Assembly: GCA_045603485.1 (NCBI GenBank)
Contig: JAZUMF010000065.1
Span: 1-30,485, forward strand
Reading direction: 5' to 3'
DNA: 30,485 nucleotides
Source: RGIG5952 sp045603485
Lineage (GTDB): Bacteria; Verrucomicrobiota; Kiritimatiellia; RFP12; JAAYLN01
Position 1 is the first letter of the stretch. Each line of letters begins with the position of its first letter. A program made the translations under genes and the position numbers. Positions 16,376 through 21,827 of the stretch are shown here, one piece after another. The notes under the pieces are model-generated. The model saw only the letters and a list, made by a program, of their open reading frames with translations. It had not been told where the DNA came from and ran no database searches.

Positions 16376-16510
16376 CAAAAAGGACTGTCCCCCAAAATAA
16401 AAGTTTTAACGCAGAGAGCGCAGAGAGATTGAAAGGTTATCAAGTGTGACGGTATGACACTATAAACGCAAAGGAAACGAAAAGGACTGTCCCTTTAAAA
16501 GTTTTCTGAA
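16376..16510. repeat. Composite repeat: two GGACTGTCCC elements around other small repeats
   Basis: GGACTGTCCC occurs at 16382-16391 and 16484-16493, each preceded by AAAA and followed within a few bases by A-rich sequence and TAAAAGTTTT. Between them lie TTTTAACGCAGAGAGCGCAG (16404-16423) and one copy of the GTGTGAyGGTATGACAC repeat (16444-16460). The core matches the array at 1173-1382. The block forms the 3' boundary of the ATPase remnant, whose readable homology ends at about 16497. Confidence 0.65.
16440..16465 (+). repeat. 26-bp direct repeat, copy 1 (flanks ugd)
   Basis: TCAAGTGTGACGGTATGACA followed by CTATAA. Copy 2 at 18384-18409 has the same orientation and differs at two positions. 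The core has short inverted ends (GTGT...ACAC). A GGTTATC lies just before copy 1 and just after copy 2. Confidence 0.75.
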
Positions 16511-16740
16511 AAATAGGAATTTGTATTGCAACTTCATCTTTAAGCCGAGAAATTTGCAAATTCTTTTCGCTCTGATCTGCCAAAAAATAAACGACTTTTT
16601 CTCTTTTTGAAATTACTTCTCGCAAAAGCCGCGTTTTTCCGCAACATCTTCGCCCATAAACACAAGCGAACTCTCCTTGCGGCGAATCTAAAAGCGCATC
16701 AAGACGCGCTCCTTTCTTCTGTCCTATTCAAAAATTCCAT
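16440..16740 (-). pseudogene. 5' fragment of a DUF4143/ATPase_2-type AAA ATPase, frameshifted and truncated
   Basis: On the minus strand, ATG at 16740 gives MEFLNRTEER, which then needs one frameshift near 16690-16710 to continue as ARLDALLDSPQGEFACVYGR, RCCGKTRLLREVISKR, then VVYFLADQSEKNLQISRLKD and IAIQIP-like residues. The order fits the N-terminal 80 or so residues of the archaeal/bacterial AAA ATPases with DUF234 or DUF4143 tails: the 'F.NR..E...L' start, the Walker A (here GRRCCGKT) and the 'YFLADQ' strand. Homology ends at about 16497, where the CTGTCCC repeat begins, and the frame closes at 16440. A ribosome-site-like GGAGTAGAAAG precedes the ATG. It is clearly a remnant. Confidence 0.75.
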
Positions 16741-16762
16741 CTTTCTACTCCATTTGCAAACA

Positions 16763-16861
16763 TTATATCACACTTTTGTGACGAATATCAAACTCATCCA
16801 TCACATTTTTGCGACGAATACAACTATAATCCACCACATTTCAATGACGAATAAAAAACTC
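16763..16861 (-). repeat. Three 33-bp repeats overlapping a promoter (operator-like)
   Basis: GACGAATA occurs at 16780, 16813 and 16846, exactly 33 bp apart, each preceded by a CACA-TTT-type block. Read on the minus strand the unit is TATTCGTC, a short A-rich block, then TGTGrTrGAT; the unit nearest the gene contains the -10 box. Helical phasing (3 turns) and position suggest operator sites or iterons, but no protein is known to me for this motif. Confidence 0.6.
16765..16795 (-). promoter_or_regulatory. Promoter of the ATPase remnant
   Basis: On the minus strand TTGATA (16790-16785 region) and TATAAT (16766-16761 region) are 18 bp apart, with a TG shortly before the -10. It lies about 20-50 nt upstream of the remnant's ATG at 16740. 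The spacer contains the TTCGTC element repeated upstream. Confidence 0.55.
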
Positions 16862-16883
16862 TGCCCCTCAGCTCCTTTGCCAC

Positions 16884-16909
16884 TCTGCGTTAAAATATTT
16901 TATCGCAGA
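16884..16909. repeat. 26-base palindrome with an AACGCAGA-type arm
   Basis: TCTGCG (16884-16889) and CGCAGA (16904-16909) flank the perfect palindrome TAAAATATTTTA (16891-16902); only the T/T pair at 16890 and 16903 breaks symmetry. Related CTCTGCGTTAAA or TTTAACGCAGAG strings occur at 16404-16416 and, decayed, near 16984-16995. It could act as a bidirectional hairpin downstream of ugd or be a small dispersed repeat. Confidence 0.55.
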
Positions 16910-17009
16910 ATAGCAGAGACGCTAAGTAGCAGAGCTCCATCTTCCCCATGCCGCCAGGCATTTCCCTCTCTCCTCTCTTTGCCTCTGTGTTAAACACCAA
17001 ACCTCATCT

Positions 17010-18362
17010 CTACTTCCCGATATTCAAAACCTTAAACCCAATCTCCTTCAACTTCGCGCCATCCAAACAGTTGCGCGTATCGAAGACGAGCGCGGGCTTA
17101 CGCATCAAATCAAAAATCTTCTGCCAATCAAGCGTCGGATAATGCCTCCAATCCGTCATTACAACAACAGCATCAGCTCCCTCAACCGCCTTGTATTCAT
17201 CTAATTCGTAACTAACGCCCTCAAGATCGGCCAAATCCATCTTCGCATTCCCTAACGCCTTTGGATCAGTAATCGTAATACGCACATGCTCATCAGCCAA
17301 CAACCTCGCGACCATCCCTGCCGGCGTCTCACGCGTATCGCCCGTATCAGCCTTAAACGCGAACCCTAAAAGCGCAATCTTCTTATTCGCGAGCGTATTG
17401 AACATCTCCTTAAAAAGCCGCGAAACAATGCGTTCTTGCTGATGATCATTCATCTTAATAACACCCATCCAATATTCTGCCGCGGTATGAAGCCCAAAAC
17501 TCTCACATAGATAAACGAGATTTAAAACATCCTTCTTAAAGCAGCTGCCACCAAACCCTGGCCCCGCCTTCAAAAACTTAGGCCCGATTCGACTATCCGC
17601 GCCGACAACCTTAGCAACCTCATCGACATCAGCCCCCGTCGCCTCACAAAGCCCCGCGATCGCATTTATCGACGAAACCCTCTGAGCTAAAAACGCATTC
17701 GCCGCCAGCTTAGTCAATTCAGCCGACCAGACATTAGTCGTCAAAATCTTCTCGCGCTCCACCCACGCAGCATAAATATCAACAACCTCATTAATCGCGG
17801 CTAACCCCGATTCAGTCTGAGGCCCGCCAATAAGAACTCTATCAGGCTCAATTAAGTCCCTAATCGCCGTTCCCTCGGCTAAAAACTCAGGATTACTTAA
17901 AACTGTAAACTCATATTCGGCATGATCATTAAGAATCGCCTCCATCGCATCAGCCGTCCTAACCGGCAAAGTAGACTTTTCAATAATAATCTTATCGCCA
18001 TTAGCAAAACGCTTGATTTCGCGAGCAGTCGCCTCCCAATATTGAAGATCGCTCGCGCGCCCGGCGCCCCTACCGAACATTTTAGTAGGAGTATTAACAC
18101 CGACAAAAATTATATCGCACTCCTTGACCGCGCCCTCGATATCGGTGCTGAAAAAGAGATTCTTGCCGCGAACCTCCTTAACGACATCCACGAGCCCCGG
18201 CTCATAAATCGGCAAATCATAATCAGCCGAATTCCACGCGGCAATTCGTTCCGCATTGATATCGACGACGATAACCTTACGATCTGGATTCATCTTGGCG
18301 ATCACCGCCATCGTCGGCCCGCCAATATACCCGGCACCGATACAGACAACATTACGATTCAT
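17010..18362 (-). CDS. ugd: UDP-glucose 6-dehydrogenase
   Basis: This 450-residue enzyme oxidises UDP-glucose to UDP-glucuronate with two NAD+ molecules, supplying glucuronate for polysaccharides. The N-terminal Rossmann motif GAGYIGGPT (8-16) is present, as are VGVNTPTK, the STLPV segment, NPEFLAEGTAI, the catalytic loop GFGGSCFKKD with C274, and the C-terminal binding domain (LGFAFKADTGDTRETPA). The pattern, including FxxDIxxAVxxxDI and the long GVNTPTK loop, is closer to the animal-type UGDH group than to short bacterial Ugd. An ideal GGAGGA lies 6 nt before the ATG. It sits 49 nt downstream of the acetyltransferase gene on the same strand, with a copy of the 26-bp repeat in that gap. It is full length and intact. 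Confidence 0.96.
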   Translation of the reverse strand: MNRNVVCIGAGYIGGPTMAVIAKMNPDRKVIVVDINAERIAAWNSADYDLPIYEPGLVDVVKEVRGKNLFFSTDIEGAVKECDIIFVGVNTPTKMFGRGAGRASDLQYWEATAREIKRFANGDKIIIEKSTLPVRTADAMEAILNDHAEYEFTVLSNPEFLAEGTAIRDLIEPDRVLIGGPQTESGLAAINEVVDIYAAWVEREKILTTNVWSAELTKLAANAFLAQRVSSINAIAGLCEATGADVDEVAKVVGADSRIGPKFLKAGPGFGGSCFKKDVLNLVYLCESFGLHTAAEYWMGVIKMNDHQQERIVSRLFKEMFNTLANKKIALLGFAFKADTGDTRETPAGMVARLLADEHVRITITDPKALGNAKMDLADLEGVSYELDEYKAVEGADAVVVMTDWRHYPTLDWQKIFDLMRKPALVFDTRNCLDGAKLKEIGFKVLNIGK

Positions 18363-18383
18363 ATTTATCCTCCAATATTTTCA

Positions 18384-18409
18384 TCAGGTGTGATGGTATG
18401 ACACTATAA
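18384..18409 (+). repeat. 26-bp direct repeat, copy 2 (flanks ugd)
   Basis: TCAGGTGTGATGGTATGACA followed by CTATAA; 24 of 26 bases match copy 1 at 16440. It begins 22 nt upstream of the ugd start and ends 2 nt before the acetyltransferase stop codon, so it occupies the intercistronic space and the ugd leader. Confidence 0.75.
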
Positions 18410-18411
18410 GG

Positions 18412-19065
18412 TTATCGGACTACAGAAGAATGGCTGTAGATATAGAACTCTTCTTGGCTTGGCATCCATTTCTTTTCTTTGGGTGGGAAATTGGCATCAA
18501 ACGCTTCCACTGCTTCGGTGTCCTCACAGCAATCAGCGGCGGTACTAGGGATATACATCCACTCTCTACCATCAAGTGCTCCCGGTATAAGTTCACAGAC
18601 AAGAAGTGCTGTCGGGAAGTTGCCTTTCCGAACAAAACTGACATTCATCTTTTTGCAGCTTACAAACCCTTTGTTGACATAATTGCCAGGATTGCCGAAA
18701 TTGATGTTTACATCATATCCCATCTTACGAGCAACCTCAAAGGAATGCTCAATTAGTATTTTGCTAAGCTTTTGCCTTTGATATTCGGGAGAAACGCAGA
18801 GAGGTCCGAAGGAAAGTATCTCTTTTCGATTTCCGTTTTCATCTTCGAGCCAAGCCTTGGTATACATAATACTGCCAATAATCTTGCCGTCAAGTTCAAG
18901 CACGAATGCGAGTTCGGTAATGAAATCAGGGTGTTTTCGCATTTTGTGGACATAATAATGTTCGTCGGCACCTGGCTTATAAATATTCCAAAATGCATCT
19001 CTAGTAAGTTCTTCTACTGCTCTGTAGTCTTTTTCAGTTTCTAAGCGTATCGTCAAATTCTTCAT
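18412..19065 (-). CDS. GNAT family N-acetyltransferase
   Basis: This 217-residue protein shows a GNAT fold: IRLETEKDYRAVEELTRDAF (start), the central strands ELAFVLELDGKIIGSIMYTK (51-70) and LSFGPLCVSPEYQRQKLSKI (84-103), then the NINFGNPGNYVNKGF segment of the YhbS-like subgroup. The usual acetyl-CoA pyrophosphate loop Q/R-x-x-G-x-G is QRQKLS here, so both glycine positions are replaced; activity may be reduced or the loop may adopt another form. The substrate is unknown. AAGGATA precedes the ATG. It is followed 49 nt later by ugd on the same strand and may be cotranscribed. Confidence 0.85.
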   Translation of the reverse strand: MKNLTIRLETEKDYRAVEELTRDAFWNIYKPGADEHYYVHKMRKHPDFITELAFVLELDGKIIGSIMYTKAWLEDENGNRKEILSFGPLCVSPEYQRQKLSKILIEHSFEVARKMGYDVNINFGNPGNYVNKGFVSCKKMNVSFVRKGNFPTALLVCELIPGALDGREWMYIPSTAADCCEDTEAVEAFDANFPPKEKKWMPSQEEFYIYSHSSVVR

Positions 19066-19428
19066 TGAGATATCCTTTTAAAAAAATCGCATACTTTATA
19101 TTAATAAAACTTTTACCAATCTGCAAATCTAACAGATATGAGACTTGTTTTGACATGAGACGCGAGACATCGCAAGATTAAGTGATAAACTTTTAGACTT
19201 GACTCTTTCACATTTACATTTGCTATTGCCACCGCAGAGCTATTTCAATGTTTTTTATACACAAAATGTCTATAATTAAGTTGTGTATATACGGAAAATG
19301 TTGAGCTGAAATTTGTCGTTATTTATTTTGTAAAATTTTATTATAGAAAGTTATAAGGTGAATGGTCGTGAATTTTTTGTAAAGTGGCACAAAAGGTGCA
19401 GTTGAAAAATAACGAGGTTTGTTTTAAA
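19066..19428. other. Divergent intergenic region between acetyltransferase and acyl-CoA synthetase
   Basis: No gene is visible. It is AT-rich, with the acetyltransferase ribosome site at its left end and a TATAAT at 19271-19276 for the rightward gene. GTGATAAACTTTT at 19182-19194 is the same 13-mer as one arm of the palindrome at 28266-28300. A TTGACT at 19199 lacks a good -10 at the right distance. The leader from about 19283 to 19428 is some 145 nt long with no recognised riboswitch. Confidence 0.5.
19248..19276 (+). promoter_or_regulatory. Possible promoter of the acyl-CoA synthetase gene
   Basis: A perfect TATAAT lies at 19271-19276 (TGTCTATAATT), but at 17 bp upstream only a weak ATGTTT (19248-19253) is found. 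Position and orientation fit the gene at 19429. Confidence 0.4.
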
Positions 19429-21090
19429 ATGGAAAATATGACAATTAGAGACTTTTTAGACGATACTGTAGCTCGGTATGGTCAACGACCGGCACAGATA
19501 TTTTATCGCAATGGGGCTTGGTGCACGCGTACCTACTCTGAGTTGCGTTCACGCGTATTGTCTGTTGCAACGGCAGTGCGTAAGTCGGGCTTTGTGCCCG
19601 GTAAGCATAATATCGCTCTTATGCTGGAAAACTGTCCCGAATGGCAGGAGATTTATCTTGCCCTTGTTTGCGTGGGATTGACTGTTGTTCCTATCGACCC
19701 TAAGCTAAAATCGGGTGAGGTTGCTCACATTTTGACTGACTCTCAGGCCGTCGGAATATTTACGGGTGCCCGTCAGCTTGAAACTTTGAGTGCCATAACG
19801 GCTTCTCTTGACTCATCCTTTAAGTTTATTTGTCTTGATAATGTTTCAAATGACGCTGTTGTGCCTAACCTTTCCAGTTATCAGCCGATGGTTTCAACGG
19901 AGGTTGACAGCGAGTCGGGCGAGTGGTTCAAATCAACCCGGCCGGGGGAAGACACTATTGCATCTCTGATTTACACTTCGGGAACTACCGGCGCACCTAA
20001 GGGTGTTATGCTTTCTCACGGTAATTTCACCTCTGACGCTTGCGCAGCAGTTGAGGCGGTTCAGTTTAATGCCGATGACAACTTTTTGGCTGTCTTGCCG
20101 TTTTTCCACGCCTATTCTTTTACCGGTAATTTTATGCTTCCTTTGTGTGTGGGAGCTTGTACCAGTTTTGTGCGTTCAATAAAGACGGTTTCAGAGGATA
20201 TGAAGATATCAAAGCCTTCAATTCTTTTTGCCGTTCCTCTTTTGGCTGAAAAGATATATGCCAAGATTGAGTCGGGGATTCGCTCAAATGTCATTGCGCG
20301 CATTCTTCTGGCAATTGGTCTAGGCGGAGTTATCGGACGCAAGGTTGTGAAATCGCTTGGCGGCAAGCTCCGTTTTATCGGTATCGGCGGAGCTCCTGCC
20401 GATAAGAAGGTATTGGTTGGTCTTAATAGGCTTGGCATTCCAACTCTGGAGGGCTATGGTCTTACGGAATGCGCACCGCTTGTGGCATATCCTGCAATCA
20501 GCGGGTTTAAGCCCGGCTCTGTCGGTAAGGTTTTGTCCTGCATGGAATATAAGATTGTCGAGCAGGATGAAACAGGAGCAGGCGAGCTTTGTGTTCGCGG
20601 ACCGAATGTTATGAAGGGATATTACAAGAATCAAGCCGCAACAGACGAGGTAGTTGATTCTGACGGCTTTTTCCATACAGGGGATGTTGTGCGAGCCGAT
20701 AAGGACGGCAATATAACAATATGCGGCCGCAGAAAGGCTCTTGTTGTAAATCGCGAGGGAAAGAATATCTATCCTGAGGAAATAGAGCAAGTAGTGGGTC
20801 GCCTTCCTTATGTTGCAGAATCTTTGGCTCTTAGCTATTTTGCCAAAGGTGAGGCAGGGGAGCGCATTGGCCTTATGGTTGAGGCTAATGATGAAGCATG
20901 TAAGCCTTTGGGCAAAACAGAGCAGGAGCGTGACGGCAACTTGATTTCTGTAATTATCCGCCATTGCAAGGAACGCCTGGCCGACTATAAGCTTCCCCGA
21001 AAGATTGTCATACGCCATAAGCCCTTTGAGCTTACTTCGACTATGAAGGTTAAGCGTATTAAATATAAGGGTCATCTTGACGATAAATAA
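19429..21090 (+). CDS. Long-chain fatty-acid--CoA ligase (AMP-binding)
   Basis: This adenylate-forming enzyme (553 residues from ATG 19429) activates fatty acids to acyl-CoA or acyl-AMP. The P-loop motif IYTSGTTGAPKGVMLSHGN lies at about 179-197, the YGLTECAP motif at about 343, ELCVRGPNVMKGYYKN just after, HTGDVVRADKDGN at about 415-428, then ICGRRKALVVNREGKNIYPE, and a C-terminal Lys in TSTMKVKRIKYK. All catalytic motifs are intact. ATG 19429 has GAGG 11 nt upstream and begins just before the conserved TIRDFLDDTVARYG; an upstream in-frame GTG at 19384 has no ribosome site. It appears to be transcribed alone, since its left neighbour diverges and its right neighbour converges. Chain-length specificity cannot be read from sequence alone. 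Confidence 0.92.
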   Translation: MENMTIRDFLDDTVARYGQRPAQIFYRNGAWCTRTYSELRSRVLSVATAVRKSGFVPGKHNIALMLENCPEWQEIYLALVCVGLTVVPIDPKLKSGEVAHILTDSQAVGIFTGARQLETLSAITASLDSSFKFICLDNVSNDAVVPNLSSYQPMVSTEVDSESGEWFKSTRPGEDTIASLIYTSGTTGAPKGVMLSHGNFTSDACAAVEAVQFNADDNFLAVLPFFHAYSFTGNFMLPLCVGACTSFVRSIKTVSEDMKISKPSILFAVPLLAEKIYAKIESGIRSNVIARILLAIGLGGVIGRKVVKSLGGKLRFIGIGGAPADKKVLVGLNRLGIPTLEGYGLTECAPLVAYPAISGFKPGSVGKVLSCMEYKIVEQDETGAGELCVRGPNVMKGYYKNQAATDEVVDSDGFFHTGDVVRADKDGNITICGRRKALVVNREGKNIYPEEIEQVVGRLPYVAESLALSYFAKGEAGERIGLMVEANDEACKPLGKTEQERDGNLISVIIRHCKERLADYKLPRKIVIRHKPFELTSTMKVKRIKYKGHLDDK

Positions 21091-21096
21091 CTTAGC

Positions 21097-21121
21097 GCCC
21101 TTATCTCGCAGGGATAAGGGC
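21097..21121. terminator. Hairpin between convergent genes, possible bidirectional terminator
   Basis: GCCCTTATC (21097-21105), a 7-nt loop, then GATAAGGGC (21113-21121): a perfect 9-bp stem 6 nt after the acyl-CoA ligase stop and 36 nt beyond the stop of the convergent gene. There is no T tract on either side, so termination is plausible from position but not proven. Confidence 0.5.
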
Positions 21122-21156
21122 AACAGGTAAGAGGTAAGAGGTAACAGGTAAGAGGT
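21122..21156 (+). repeat. Five-unit heptanucleotide tandem repeat
   Basis: Five consecutive 7-mers in the order AACAGGT, AAGAGGT, AAGAGGT, AACAGGT, AAGAGGT abut the hairpin on one side and the stop codon of the minus-strand gene on the other. It resembles the short tandemly repeated repetitive sequences (STRR) described in cyanobacteria by form, not necessarily by descent. Confidence 0.85.
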
Positions 21157-21157
21157 A

Positions 21158-21808
21158 TTATAGTGCTCCCGCTGCTTCCATCATAAGATATCCTCGCTTC
21201 CACTCTCCGGATAGCGTCCTATTGCAAAAGTTAATCATATTTGTATAACAGTCTTCTATCGCAATAGCTCTAACGCGCTTATATAAGTTATTGACTATCG
21301 GATTTTCATAATTCAGTGGTAGTTTAGCTTCCATTGGTGTCCCGTAAGGTCCTAATAGTAATTCAATTGAATCCCATCCATTTGTTCCAGACGATGTTTC
21401 ATAAAATGTTAAAAGCCTATCAATACAATTTGTGTAAATATTGTAACTAGAAAATCCTATTGCACTTAGGGTTGTAAACCTAACCATTTCGTTCGTTTCG
21501 TAGGTGCGCCAATCTGCCACAATTGCTTCATAATTATTCGAAACGACATTAACTAATTCCTTAAACCGATTTAGATGAATTCCTTCCAATTCCATATTTA
21601 TTCCACCACCACGAACACCCCAAAAAAAGTATTCTTTCGTTCGTAATTTGCCACAAAAGATAAAATCAGAATAGACATATTCAGTCTTGGAATATATGTT
21701 AGAGGCCAAGCAGATTTCAGAGACAAGACAACTTTCTTGACCATAGCATACAACACCATGTCCAAGACCTAGAAAAACTATAAAAAAAATCATAATCAAA
21801 TGCTTCAT
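21158..21808 (-). CDS. Small secreted protein of the amidase cassette
   Basis: I do not recognise this 216-residue protein. It begins with a clear signal peptide (MKHLIMIFFIVFLGLGHGVVCYG, about 1-23), and the mature part has about six cysteines spread through an otherwise Tyr/Asn-rich, probably alpha+beta chain. No catalytic motif is visible. The gene starts 19 nt after the 842-residue amidase-like gene on the same strand, so they are probably translated from one message. A periplasmic partner of the amidase, such as an inhibitor or immunity protein, is one inference; a structural partner is another. It ends one base from the heptanucleotide repeat. Confidence 0.72.
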   Translation of the reverse strand: MKHLIMIFFIVFLGLGHGVVCYGQESCLVSEICLASNIYSKTEYVYSDFIFCGKLRTKEYFFWGVRGGGINMELEGIHLNRFKELVNVVSNNYEAIVADWRTYETNEMVRFTTLSAIGFSSYNIYTNCIDRLLTFYETSSGTNGWDSIELLLGPYGTPMEAKLPLNYENPIVNNLYKRVRAIAIEDCYTNMINFCNRTLSGEWKRGYLMMEAAGAL

Positions 21809-21827
21809 TGGTTATCTCCCCATAAGA

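Larger units (their letters stand above)
16192..17009. other. Repeat-rich intergenic region between operon end and ugd
   Basis: No intact gene lies here. It holds no strong terminator after the operon (only a weak CTATC/GATAG stem at about 16208-16230 and a T run near 16285). It also holds two GGACTGTCCC elements, one copy of a 26-bp direct repeat, AACGCAGAG-type repeats, a truncated ATPase remnant on the minus strand, three 33-bp repeats, and a 26-base palindrome. Plus-strand open frames from 16607 are repeat-driven and not credible genes. Confidence 0.65.

Noticed and set aside
16948..16961. Small ATGCC/GGCAT hairpin as a ugd terminator
   Set aside because: The stem is only 5 bp and no T tract follows on the minus strand.
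16607..16993. A 128-codon plus-strand frame with an 11-residue repeat (HHIFATNTT-like)
   Set aside because: The repeat is just the 33-bp DNA repeat translated; the frame is antisense to the ATPase remnant and has no family likeness.
19384..19428. GTG 19384 as the start of the acyl-CoA synthetase
   Set aside because: It has no ribosome site, and the added 15 residues do not resemble the family N-terminus.
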